The notes under the pieces are model-generated. The model was not told where the DNA came from, ran no database searches, and was given only the letters and a program-made list of their open reading frames with translations. The translations under genes were made by a program, and so were the position numbers. A stretch of DNA of 64,000 nt from positions 147,277 through 211,276 of the forward strand of contig NZ_SZPZ01000007.1 of assembly GCF_005233875.1 (NCBI RefSeq). The letters run 5' to 3'. The first letter of the stretch is position 1, and every line of letters starts with the position of its first letter. The DNA is from Kribbella jiaozuonensis. GTDB lineage: Bacteria > Actinomycetota > Actinomycetes > Propionibacteriales > Kribbellaceae. Below are positions 8,462-16,415 of the stretch, piece by piece.

Positions 8462-9214
8462 TCAGCTGATGAGATCGGCGAACACGACGAGATTGGCCTC
8501 GTACTTCGCCGACTCGTAGTCGAGGCCGCCGCAGGTGATCAGGCGGAGGCCGGGGTGATTGATGTCGCCGTAGACCACGGCGCTCGGGAAGCTGGTCTTC
8601 GGGTACTGCTGGACCCGGGTCACCCGGAAGACGGCCCTTGAATGGTCCTGTCGGGTGACGACGATCGTGTCGCCGGGCTTGAGTTGTGCGAGTCGGGCGA
8701 ATACGCCTGCGCGGCCGGACCAGTGGACGTGGCCGGCGATGACGGCCGGGCCGCGCTCGCCCGGTGTGGGGGCGCCGGTGAACCAGCCGGCTGGGAATCC
8801 GTTCGGCGGGACCTGGAGAGTGCCGTCGCGTTTGAGGCCGAGGCGGATCAGGTCCGTGTCCACCCCGATCGCGGGGATCCTGACCCGGATCGGGGTGGAC
8901 TTCCGCATCGGAGCGGTCTGCTCGCGCCCGCGGCCCGGGGGTGGCCGTTGGGACGGTGCAGTGGATGGCCCCGAGCGGAGCGCTGGGGTGTGGGGGCCTG
9001 CGGTGGTGCGTTGCGGCGTGCCTGCGGCAGGTGCGCTCGGTGTGGGGGTGATGACGGTGGTGGTTGGCGCGGTCGGGGTTGGCGCGGCGGTACCGCCGCG
9101 CGCGATCTCGGCCGGCATCGCATCGGGCTGAGTCGGCCCCGTGCCTGACTCAGCTGTGCAGCCGGTCGCCGTCAAGACGGTCGCGAGGAGCAGGACCGCC
9201 GCGCCGGTCCTCAT
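8462..9214 (-). CDS. class F sortase-like lipoprotein
   Basis: 250 residues. A lipoprotein-like signal (MRTGAAVLLLATVLTATGC) and a Thr/Pro-rich spacer to about residue 110 precede a sortase domain beginning IRVRIPAIGVDTDLI. The catalytic His lies in AGHVHWSG (about 162) and the Cys in LITCGG (228). No arginine follows the Cys (YESAKYEANLVVFA), where class F enzymes normally carry one. The ATG overlaps the stop of the DUF3494 gene (ATGA), so the two are translationally coupled and the sortase probably acts on that product. Confidence 0.85.
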   Translation of the reverse strand: MRTGAAVLLLATVLTATGCTAESGTGPTQPDAMPAEIARGGTAAPTPTAPTTTVITPTPSAPAAGTPQRTTAGPHTPALRSGPSTAPSQRPPPGRGREQTAPMRKSTPIRVRIPAIGVDTDLIRLGLKRDGTLQVPPNGFPAGWFTGAPTPGERGPAVIAGHVHWSGRAGVFARLAQLKPGDTIVVTRQDHSRAVFRVTRVQQYPKTSFPSAVVYGDINHPGLRLITCGGLDYESAKYEANLVVFADLIS

Positions 9215-10584
9215 GGGGTGCTGATCCCGCTCCCGCTGAACCAGTTGAGTCCGGCGACGCGCCAGCTGGACCAGATCAGTCCTGGGGCGCTCCAGGTGAA
9301 CCAGTTGAGTCCGGATGCGCTCGGCGGCCTGATGAGGACGATCGACAGCCCGGACGCGTCACCTGTTCCGACCGAGCCTTGCGGGGTCTTGGTTACCTGA
9401 GGCGGCCTTGGCGAGACCGTTGGCGGGGAGGCGGTGGGCCGTGGGGTCGGCCGAGTCGATGGCGCGGTGGGGGTCGGCGGCGTCGGCGTGGTCGTCGGTG
9501 GGGCCGTGGGCGTTCTGGTCGGCGGCGTAGTGGGTGGAGTCGACGTCGTCGGTGGGGACGTCGGCGGCGTCGTCGGGGGTGTTGTGGGCGGGGTCGTCGG
9601 CGGCGTTGTGGGCGGGGTCGTGGGCGGGGTCGTGGGCGGGGTCGTGGGCGGGGTCGTGGGCGGGGTTGTCGGCGGGGTTGTCGGCGGGGTTGTCGGCGGG
9701 GTTGTCGGCGGGGTTGTCGGCGGGGTTGTCGGCGGGGTTGTCGGCGGCGTTGTCGGCGGCGTTGTAGGCGGCGTTGTAGGCGGGGTCGTGGGCGGGGTGG
9801 TGGGCGGGGGGGTGGGCGGGGTGGTGGGCGGCGTTGTTGGTGGGGTGGTGCAGGTTGGTTTGGTGAGGGTGTTGGTGTCGAGGGTTACCGAGCCGTTGCG
9901 GGCCAGCATTCGGCCGACGGCGGTGGCGCCGGTGTTCATGGTGATCGAGGCGAGTGCCAGGACGGTTCCGCGGAACTGGGTTGCGGTGCCGATGGTGGCC
10001 GAGCTGCCGACCTGCCAGAACACGTTGCAGGCCTGGGCTCCGTTCGTCAGCACCACGCTGCTGCTGCTCGCGGTGGTGAGGGTCGAGCCCGCCTGGAACA
10101 CGAAGACCGCCCCCGCGTCGCCCTCCGCGTCCAAGGTCAGCGCGCCGGTCAGCCCGATCGAGGAGGCCGAGTTGTAGACGCCCTGGGTCAGCGTCTTTCC
10201 GCCCAGGTCGTCGGTGATCGGCGTACGCGGCGACTCCCCCGCGGCGACGTTGTACGCCGTGACCAGGTCCTTCTTTGCCTCCTGGGTCACGGCGTCGCCG
10301 GCGTGGTTGGTACCGGTGATCGTCATCGTTCCGGTGCCGCTGATCGCCGGATTCGGGAAGCTGCCGATGTCTCCGGTCAGCACGGTCGGTCCGGTGTTGG
10401 TGATTCCGGCACCGCCGAGGATCACAAAACTCCCGGCGGTGCCGAGCGGTACGGCCACGGCTGCGGCCTGAGCGTTGCCGCTGGTGGCGAGGAGCCCGCC
10501 GGCGGAGGCGACGAGCGCGGCCGCTACGGCGAGTGCGCTCAGCCGCAACCGGCTGCCGGGTGTCGCATAGGTGGAAGACTTCAT
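9211..10584 (-). CDS. DUF3494 (ice-binding-like) surface protein with Pro-Thr stalk
   Basis: 457 residues. A signal peptide (cleavage near AQAAA) is followed by a DUF3494 beta-solenoid (VPLGTAGSFVILGGAGITNTGPT ... GDAGAVFVFQAGSTL ... NVFWQVGSSATIGT). A stalk of PTTPP repeats spans roughly residues 245-375, and the tail contains TPQGSVGTGDAS. It ends in three tryptophan-rich decapeptides beginning GLNWFTWSAP. Some DUF3494 proteins bind ice and others act as adhesins; ice binding is not shown here. No LPXTG is present. ATG 10584 is preferred over GTG 10596 because GAGGGT lies at usable spacing. The sortase gene is coupled downstream. Confidence 0.86.
   Translation of the reverse strand: MKSSTYATPGSRLRLSALAVAAALVASAGGLLATSGNAQAAAVAVPLGTAGSFVILGGAGITNTGPTVLTGDIGSFPNPAISGTGTMTITGTNHAGDAVTQEAKKDLVTAYNVAAGESPRTPITDDLGGKTLTQGVYNSASSIGLTGALTLDAEGDAGAVFVFQAGSTLTTASSSSVVLTNGAQACNVFWQVGSSATIGTATQFRGTVLALASITMNTGATAVGRMLARNGSVTLDTNTLTKPTCTTPPTTPPTTPPTPPPTTPPTTPPTTPPTTPPTTPPTTPPTTPPTTPPTTPPTTPPTTPPTTPPTTPPTTPPTTPPTTPPTTPPTTPPTTPPTTPPTSPPTTSTPPTTPPTRTPTAPPTTTPTPPTPTAPSTRPTPRPTASPPTVSPRPPQVTKTPQGSVGTGDASGLSIVLIRPPSASGLNWFTWSAPGLIWSSWRVAGLNWFSGSGISTP
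9235..9324 (-). repeat. three tandem 30-bp repeats (tryptophan-rich decapeptides)
   Basis: Copies at 9235-9264, 9265-9294 and 9295-9324 encode 10-residue units of the form GLxWxxW at the extreme C-terminus of the DUF3494 protein. Copies one and three share a long identical core (gaaccagttgagtccgg), suggesting recent duplication. Confidence 0.8.
9568..9850 (-). repeat. 12-bp tandem repeat encoding the PTTPP stalk
   Basis: Units of the type ggcggggttgtc/ggcggggtcgtg recur more than twenty times and encode TTPP blocks. The array is prone to slipped-strand length change and gives long antisense open frames (Val-Gly-Gly repeats, Arg-rich) that are not genes. Confidence 0.85.
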
Positions 10585-11004
10585 AGTTGGGTTCACCCTC
10601 AGTCCATCGTTGAACCGCGCCCGGATCCGGTGGATCGGCGCGGCTCGTTACCCGAGCGGTTCATGGAGAAGGAGGATCCGCGGTCGCAAGAACGACATCG
10701 AGCGATCCGGGACAGGTCCAGGGCCCGGTAACAGGACATCGGGAGACCGCCACGAGCGGCAGGACAGGAGTTTCCCGAACCTGGCGCGTTGATGGCGTGG
10801 TCGCACCCCGTTGGATCGGCAGCTACAGCACGGGACTGTTTCGGGCCGATCACTATTCGTTACTGAAAGCTGACGTTATGTCAATGCTGACGCAGTGTCA
10901 ACGACCTGTCGATGCATCCGGCAACCAGTTGAAGTAGTTGCCTCATTCAACCAAGCCCGCCACCAGCCGTCCGCGCCACCCAACGGGCGCGGACCGGCAC
11001 GGGG
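10585..11004. other. 420-bp intergenic region upstream of the DUF3494 gene
   Basis: No convincing gene on either strand. Read toward the DUF3494 gene it contains two TTGACA hexamers around 10880-10905 and a strong hairpin (listed separately) next to the ribosome site. The leader seems long (more than 200 bases) if transcription starts near those hexamers. No known riboswitch consensus is recognised. Confidence 0.5.
10615..10643 (-). promoter_or_regulatory. leader hairpin ahead of the DUF3494 gene
   Basis: On the minus strand CCGCGCC-GATCC pairs with GGATC-(C)-GGCGCGG around a three-base loop, giving a very stable hairpin. It ends about 30 bases before the ATG at 10584 and close to the GAGGGT ribosome site. 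It may influence translation or mRNA stability; there is no run of U to make it a terminator. Confidence 0.45.
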
Positions 11005-12138
11005 TCAGCGCAGGCCGGTGGGGCGGGTCATCGCCAGGGAGAGGAGGTGCTCGACGAGGGTTGCGTAGTCCTTGCCGGAGGCGGCCCACAGGCGGGGGAA
11101 CATGCTGGTGGGGGTGAAGCCGGGCATGGTGTTGATCTCGTTGATGATGACCCGGTTGTCGGCGTCGAGGAAGAAGTCGACGCGGGCTAGGCCCTCGGCG
11201 TCGATGGCGTCGAAGGCGGTCAGGGCCTTGGCGCGGACCTCGGCGGCGATCTCCTCGGGGAGGTCGGCCGGGACCGAGAGCGCGGTGTACTCCTCGCCCT
11301 CGGGCAGGTACTTGGTCTCGAAGTCGTAGAAGTCGTGGCCGCCGCCGGAGATCGCGATCTCACCGCAGACGCTGACCTCGGGCTTGGCGCCGTTCAGGCC
11401 GCCGAGTACGCCGACCTCGATCTCGCGCGGGTCCTTCGCGGAGGCCTCGACGATCACCTTCGGGTCGTGGGCGCGGGCCACGGCGACCGCTTCGTCGAGT
11501 TCGTCCAGGCTGTTCACCTTGCTGATCCCGAGGCTCGAACCGCCACGGCAGGGCTTCACGAAGACCGGGTAGCCGAGCGCGTCGACCGCCTCGCGGCAGG
11601 CGTCCTGGTCCCGCGTCCAGTCGCGGTCGCGGATCACGACGTACGGCGTGACCTCGAGGCCGGCGGCCTGGAAGACGACCTTCATGTAGTGCTTGTCCAT
11701 GCCGACCGCGCTCGCGAGTACGCCGGAGCCGACGTACCGGATGTCCGACATCTCGAGCAGGCCCTGGATGGTGCCGTCCTCGCCCCACGGGCCGTGCAGC
11801 AGCGGGAAGACCACGTCGACCTGGCCGAGAGTGCTCGGGACCTGCTCGGGCTCGCTGATCACGAGCTCGCGGTTCGCGCCGAACAGCACCGGCATCGCGG
11901 TCACGTCGACCTCGGGGAGCTTGCCGTCGGTGATCGACAGCCGCTCCGGGTCGCCGCTCTCCAGCACCCAGTGGCCGCTGGTGCTGATCCCGATCGGGAC
12001 CACGTCGTACTTGTCCCGGTCGATCACCTGCAGGACGTTGGCCGCGGTGACGCAGGAGATGGCGTGCTCGCTCGACCGGCCACCGAAAACGACGGCGACG
12101 CGGGGCTTGCGCTGTGCTTCGTTCGAGTACTCACTCAC
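11005..12138 (-). CDS. ddl: D-alanine--D-alanine ligase
   Basis: 377 residues. Ddl joins two D-Ala for peptidoglycan precursors, using ATP in the cytoplasm. Visible motifs are VVFGGRSSEHAISCVTAANV at the N-terminus, the ATP-grasp core FVKPCRGGSSLGISKV, and RVDFFLDADNRVIINEINTMPGFTPTSMFP with the metal-binding Glu/Asn at the C-terminus. Length is usual. It stands alone on this strand. In the ancestral actinobacterial order it would lie next to DUF3515 and gpsA, from which it is now separated by insertions. Confidence 0.95.
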   Translation of the reverse strand: MSEYSNEAQRKPRVAVVFGGRSSEHAISCVTAANVLQVIDRDKYDVVPIGISTSGHWVLESGDPERLSITDGKLPEVDVTAMPVLFGANRELVISEPEQVPSTLGQVDVVFPLLHGPWGEDGTIQGLLEMSDIRYVGSGVLASAVGMDKHYMKVVFQAAGLEVTPYVVIRDRDWTRDQDACREAVDALGYPVFVKPCRGGSSLGISKVNSLDELDEAVAVARAHDPKVIVEASAKDPREIEVGVLGGLNGAKPEVSVCGEIAISGGGHDFYDFETKYLPEGEEYTALSVPADLPEEIAAEVRAKALTAFDAIDAEGLARVDFFLDADNRVIINEINTMPGFTPTSMFPRLWAASGKDYATLVEHLLSLAMTRPTGLR

Positions 12139-12229
12139 CGGCTCGACTGTAGCGGCCCAGGGATCAGGTTCCGACCAGGGTTCGGTTAAGACCCCTTCAG
12201 ATCGCGCTCCGTAGTGATCAGCAAACGGG

Positions 12230-13426
12230 TCAGCCCCAGGTGACTGGCAACGCTGTCACTCCGTACACGAGCGTGTTGTTCCGGTACTCGATTTCCTCGA
12301 ACGGTACGGCGAGTCGCAGGGTCGGGATCCGCGCGTACAACCGGGTGAAGACCTCGTGCAGCTCGACCCGTGCCAGCTGCTGACCGAGGCACTGATGCGG
12401 CCCGAACCCGAACGCGACATGCGCCGGAGCCTCCCGCCGCAACTCCAGCCGATCAGGATCCGGAAACGCCTGCGAGTCCCGGTTCGCCGAGGACAACGCA
12501 GCGATGAGGAAGTCGCCCGCCTGCAAAGTCGCTGCCCCGACCGGCAGGTCGTCCGTGACGTGCCGGAACAGCCCGAACTGGACGACCGACAGATACCGCA
12601 GCAGTTCCTCGACCGCCGCCGGCGCCAACCCCGGGTCAGCCCGCAGCGCGTCGAGCTCCGCAGGGTTCCGGAGCAGTGCGAGCGTGCTCAGGGCAATCAT
12701 GTTCGCCGTCGTCTCGTGCCCGGCGATCAGCAGAGTGATCCCGATCGACACCAGCTCCGGCAGGCTCAACGGCTCGCCTAGCTCCTCGCCACGAGTGATC
12801 ACCCGGGACAGTAGGTCGTCCGAGCGCTCGGCCTGCTTCGCCAGCACCAGCCCGACCATGTACTGGTTGAGCTCGTCGCTGACCCGCATCATCTCGTCGC
12901 GATCCCCGTCGACCCGGACCAGCATCGCGCTCCGCTCCTGGAACTCGGCGCGGTCTGCGTACGGGACGCCCAGCAGCTCGCAGATCACCAGCGAAGGGAT
13001 CGGCAGCGCGAACGCCTGCACCAGGTCGACCGGCCCGCCGGCGGCGAGCATCGTGTCGAGCTGCGTCTCGATCATCTCGGCGATCTGCGGCCGCATCGCC
13101 TCCATCCGCTTGACCGCGAACTCGGTCGCCAGGATCCGCCGCAGCCGCCTGTGCGCCGCACCGTCCACATGCAGGATCGAGCCCGACTCGGCCTCGCGGT
13201 CCAGATCGGCGCCCGGTACGACGTGGTCCGACGGCGCCGACCGCGAGCTGAGCCGGCTGTCCCGCAGCAGCGTGCGTACGTCGTCGTACCGGCTGACCAC
13301 GTAGGCGTCGACTCCGGCCGGGGTGGAGACCTTGGCCAGCTCGGGCGTACGGCGGAAGCCGGCGTACTCCTGAGCCGGGTCGAACGGGCACCCGGTCGGA
13401 CGGCCAACGGGGAAGCTCTCGGTCAT
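12230..13426 (-). CDS. cytochrome P450
   Basis: 398 residues. The I-helix has LLIAGHETTANM and the heme loop FGFGPHQCLGQQLAR with the Cys ligand; the K-helix reads AAVEELLRY. It is a soluble class I bacterial P450 needing separate ferredoxin and reductase; none is encoded nearby. Substrate is unknown. The frame opens at 13474, but ATG 13426 (MTESFPVGRPTGCPFDP) has GGGAGG four bases upstream and avoids translating the operator. It is divergent from a TetR gene with a perfect palindrome between them, so TetR repression by a P450 substrate or similar molecule is likely. Confidence 0.92.
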   Translation of the reverse strand: MTESFPVGRPTGCPFDPAQEYAGFRRTPELAKVSTPAGVDAYVVSRYDDVRTLLRDSRLSSRSAPSDHVVPGADLDREAESGSILHVDGAAHRRLRRILATEFAVKRMEAMRPQIAEMIETQLDTMLAAGGPVDLVQAFALPIPSLVICELLGVPYADRAEFQERSAMLVRVDGDRDEMMRVSDELNQYMVGLVLAKQAERSDDLLSRVITRGEELGEPLSLPELVSIGITLLIAGHETTANMIALSTLALLRNPAELDALRADPGLAPAAVEELLRYLSVVQFGLFRHVTDDLPVGAATLQAGDFLIAALSSANRDSQAFPDPDRLELRREAPAHVAFGFGPHQCLGQQLARVELHEVFTRLYARIPTLRLAVPFEEIEYRNNTLVYGVTALPVTWG

Positions 13427-13445
13427 GAACCCTCCCAATCGATTC

Positions 13446-13460
13446 TGGTAGTGACTACCA
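13446..13460. promoter_or_regulatory. TetR operator palindrome
   Basis: TGGTAGTGACTACCA is a perfect odd-centred inverted repeat in the P450/TetR divergent promoter, 20 bases upstream of the P450 ATG. Its place and symmetry fit a TetR-family operator controlling both genes. Confidence 0.65.
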
Positions 13461-13533
13461 TATGGCTGAGTCATCCAAAGAGGAGCAACATCCGGCGAGT
13501 TGGCGAACCGGTACCCTGCCCGCGGAGGTGCTG

Positions 13534-14163
13534 ATGGGACTGCGCGAGGTGAAGCGGGAGCGGACCCGCCGGCTGATCGCGGACAAAGCGTTCGAGCTGT
13601 TCAACGACAACGGCTTCGGCCGGACCACGGTCGAGCAGATCGCGGCGGCGGCCGAGGTCGGGCCGAGCACGCTGTACCGGTACTTCCCGACCAAGGAGAC
13701 GCTCGTGCTCGAGTTCGTCGAGGACTGCCTCGGCGACGCGGTCGACTGGTTCCGCGAGCAGCCCGAGCTCGAGCTGACGGCCGGTCTGCAGGCGGTGATC
13801 GAGCGTGTCCTCGAGCAACTGGAGACCAATCCGGACCGGGTGCGGGCCGTGTTCGACCTGGCCGCGCAGACCGCGTCGGTGAGCGCCCATCTCAACGAGC
13901 TGATCTGGCGCTTCCGCACCGACCTCGCCGACGAGCTGGTACTGCGGCTGCCGGCCGACCACCGAGCTGAGTTCACCGGCGCGTTGGCGGCCGGGATCGC
14001 GATGAACATCATCGAGACGGTCGTCCGCGTCTGGGTCGACACGCCCGACACCACTGACGCGACGTCGCTCGCCCGTCAGGCGATGAGCCTGCTGCGCAGC
14101 GGCGGCATCCCCCTGCCCGCAGCTACCTATCGCGTCAGCGACAATTCAGCACATGAGTCTTGA
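13534..14163 (+). CDS. TetR family transcriptional regulator
   Basis: 209 residues. The N-terminal helix-turn-helix is typical (RRLIADKAFELFNDNGFGRTTVEQIAAAAEVGPSTLYRYFPTKETLV), followed by an all-helical ligand domain. The frame opens at 13462, immediately after the operator palindrome, but ATG 13534 has GGAGGT four bases upstream and gives a standard length. It is divergent from the P450 gene and its end overlaps the PLP enzyme gene by 11 bases, so it may drive that gene as well. Confidence 0.9.
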   Translation: MGLREVKRERTRRLIADKAFELFNDNGFGRTTVEQIAAAAEVGPSTLYRYFPTKETLVLEFVEDCLGDAVDWFREQPELELTAGLQAVIERVLEQLETNPDRVRAVFDLAAQTASVSAHLNELIWRFRTDLADELVLRLPADHRAEFTGALAAGIAMNIIETVVRVWVDTPDTTDATSLARQAMSLLRSGGIPLPAATYRVSDNSAHES

Positions 14164-15250
14164 TCCGTCCACGGTCGTCGTTCATGCCGGAAGGCCGGAG
14201 CGGGTGCCGAATGCGCCGGTCGGCGAGTCGCCGGTGTTCAGCTCGACGTACGTCGCGGGCGGTGACCGCGGGTACGGGCGGTTCGGCAATGACGCGTGGT
14301 CGGCGCTGGAGGAGACGCTCGGCGAGCTCGAGGGCGGTCGCGGGCTGACGTTCGCGTCGGGGATGGCGGCGGCCGCGGCGGTGATCGACCTGGTCCCGGT
14401 CGGCGGGCGGGTCGTCGCGCCGCAGCACGCGTACTCCGGCGTGGTCGCCCTGCTCGATCAGCAGACCGAGACCGGCCGGCTCACCGTCATACACGTCGAC
14501 GTCGCGGACACCGAGGCCGTCAAGCAGGCCCTCGACGGAGCCGACATACTGTGGATCGAGTCGCCGACCAACCCTGCGATGGAAGTCGCCGACATCCCGG
14601 CACTCGCCGAAGCCGGGCATGCAAAAGGTGCGACTGTCGTCGTGGACAACACGTTCGCGACTCCCCTGCTCCAGCAGCCGCTCCGGCTCGGCGCGGATGT
14701 CGTGATGCACTCGGCGACCAAGTTCATCTCCGGCCACTCGGACGTCATCCTCGGCGCGGTCATCACCGCGGACGACGACCTGTGGTCCGCGATCGAACTC
14801 CGTCGCCGCAGCCTCGGCGCGATCCCCGGCCCGATGGAGGCCTGGCTCGCGCTGCGCGGTCTGCGCACGCTCGCCCTCCGCCTCGAGCGCGCCCAGTCGA
14901 ACGCCGCGTTCCTGGCCGAACGCCTCCTCGAACACCCGCGGGTCAGCCGCGTCCGCTACCCCGGTCTGCCGAGCGATCCGGGCCATGACCGTGCCGCCGC
15001 CCAAATGTCCGGCTTCGGCGCGATCCTCGCCGTCGAGCTCGGCGGCGACGCGGCCCTCGCCCAGCGGGTCTGCGAGCGCACCGAACTCTGGGTGCACGCA
15101 ACCAGCCTCGGCGGCGTCGAGTCGATGCTCGAACGCCGCCGCCGCTGGCCGATGGAGGTCCCGACGATCCCCGAGGACCTGATCCGCCTGTCCGTCGGCA
15201 TCGAGCACCCGGACGATCTCTGGGCCGACCTCCAGCAAGCCCTTAGTTAA
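14153..15250 (+). CDS. PLP-dependent trans-sulfuration enzyme (cystathionine gamma-synthase/lyase family)
   Basis: 365 residues. The Cys/Met metabolism PLP fold is shown by LTFASGMAAAAAVIDL (cofactor phosphate), VVDNTFATPLLQQPL (Asp to the pyridine nitrogen) and MHSATKFISGHSDV, whose Lys forms the Schiff base. Substrate could be cystathionine, homoserine esters or methionine; sequence alone does not decide. It overlaps the TetR gene end, so it is probably co-transcribed with it. The 3' end overlaps the convergent MFS gene by 8 bases. Confidence 0.88.
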   Translation: MSLDPSTVVVHAGRPERVPNAPVGESPVFSSTYVAGGDRGYGRFGNDAWSALEETLGELEGGRGLTFASGMAAAAAVIDLVPVGGRVVAPQHAYSGVVALLDQQTETGRLTVIHVDVADTEAVKQALDGADILWIESPTNPAMEVADIPALAEAGHAKGATVVVDNTFATPLLQQPLRLGADVVMHSATKFISGHSDVILGAVITADDDLWSAIELRRRSLGAIPGPMEAWLALRGLRTLALRLERAQSNAAFLAERLLEHPRVSRVRYPGLPSDPGHDRAAAQMSGFGAILAVELGGDAALAQRVCERTELWVHATSLGGVESMLERRRRWPMEVPTIPEDLIRLSVGIEHPDDLWADLQQALS

Positions 15251-16415
15251 CGTCCTTCTTCAGCACCGGTCCGCCGAAGAACGTCAGTACGCACAGAACC
15301 ACCGGCAGGATGAACGCGATGTTCAGCGGCATCCAGTGCGCGAGTCCGCCGATCAGCGCGGGCCCGGCGAGCAGTCCGACGTACCCGAGGCCGACGACCC
15401 GCGCCATCAGCGCACCGGACGACCGCGGGTCGAGGTTGCCAGCGGCGGTGAACAACTGCGGCACGCCGCCCGCGAGGCCCAAGCCGAAAATGGCCCAGCC
15501 GACAAGCGCGACCGGCACCCACGGTACGACGATCACCAGCGTCAGACCGACCGCTGCCATCGCCGCACCCCACCGCACGATCGCCGCCGGTCCCACAACG
15601 GCCGCGACCCGGTCGGTGAGGAATCGGCCGACGGTCATCGCGACCGCGAACGCGCCGTACGCGTAGGCCGCCGTACTGACGGATGTCCCGAGGATGTCGC
15701 GGAAGTGCAGCGCCGCCCAGTCGTTCGCGACGCCTTCGGAGAGCATGAGCCCGAACGCAAGCCCGCCCAAGGCCCAGACCAGCTTGGCGGGAGGCCTCGC
15801 TCGCTCCACCTCGACGTGATCCTCCGGCGGGACAGTTGCCTCCAGCAAGAACCTGCTGGCCACGAGCGACAGCACGATGCACAGCACACCGGCCGAGGCG
15901 AGCGTGACCTCCGGCGGTACGTCGGCCCGCAGCGTCGCCGCACCGACGACCGCGGCGATCGCGCCGCCGATCGACCACATGGCATGGAAGGCGGCCATGA
16001 TCGGGCGCGGGTATCCGCGTTCGACGACGACCGCCTGCGCGTTCATGCCGACGTCGATCGAACCGTTGCCGAAGCCGATCAGAATCAGCGTCAGACCGAG
16101 CGTCCACCAGTTCGTCGCGAGCCCCGGCCCGGCAAGCGCGATGCCGAGCAGAATGCCGGCGGCCGGGACGAGCCGGCGCTGACCGAGCTTGTCGACGAGT
16201 GGACCCGCGACCTGCATACCGGTGAACGCAGCGCCGCCGAGCACCAGTAAGAGCAGGCCGAGCGTGCTGTGGGTGATGCCGGTCTTCTGTTCGATGCTCG
16301 GGATGTGGACGACCCACATCCCGACCGCGAACCCGTTCAGACCGAAGTACATCCAGGTGGCGACCCGAGCGGCGCGCGGCGGCGCGGTCTGCAGTCGCGT
16401 GTCGGTCGCGGTCAA
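15243..16415 (-). CDS. MFS transporter (YbjJ-like)
   Basis: 390 residues with 12 predicted membrane segments, starting TTG at 16415. That start overlaps the DeoR stop (TTGA) and has GAGGTGG just upstream. The longer frame to 16658 is an Arg-rich extension inside the DeoR gene and is not real. The N-terminal WMYFGLNGFAVGMWVVHIPSIEQ and central region resemble the YbjJ/fucose-permease-like group. Translational coupling to the DeoR regulator suggests uptake or efflux of the sugar that the regulator senses. A second MFS of the same general type lies divergently at 17226-18407. Confidence 0.83.
   Translation of the reverse strand: MTATDTRLQTAPPRAARVATWMYFGLNGFAVGMWVVHIPSIEQKTGITHSTLGLLLLVLGGAAFTGMQVAGPLVDKLGQRRLVPAAGILLGIALAGPGLATNWWTLGLTLILIGFGNGSIDVGMNAQAVVVERGYPRPIMAAFHAMWSIGGAIAAVVGAATLRADVPPEVTLASAGVLCIVLSLVASRFLLEATVPPEDHVEVERARPPAKLVWALGGLAFGLMLSEGVANDWAALHFRDILGTSVSTAAYAYGAFAVAMTVGRFLTDRVAAVVGPAAIVRWGAAMAAVGLTLVIVVPWVPVALVGWAIFGLGLAGGVPQLFTAAGNLDPRSSGALMARVVGLGYVGLLAGPALIGGLAHWMPLNIAFILPVVLCVLTFFGGPVLKKDVN

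Noticed and set aside
9064..10731. Long Arg/Gly-rich and Val-Gly-Gly-rich frames on the plus strand
   Set aside because: They are antisense readings of the PTTPP repeat and DUF3494 gene; composition follows from the 12-bp repeat, with no start signals.
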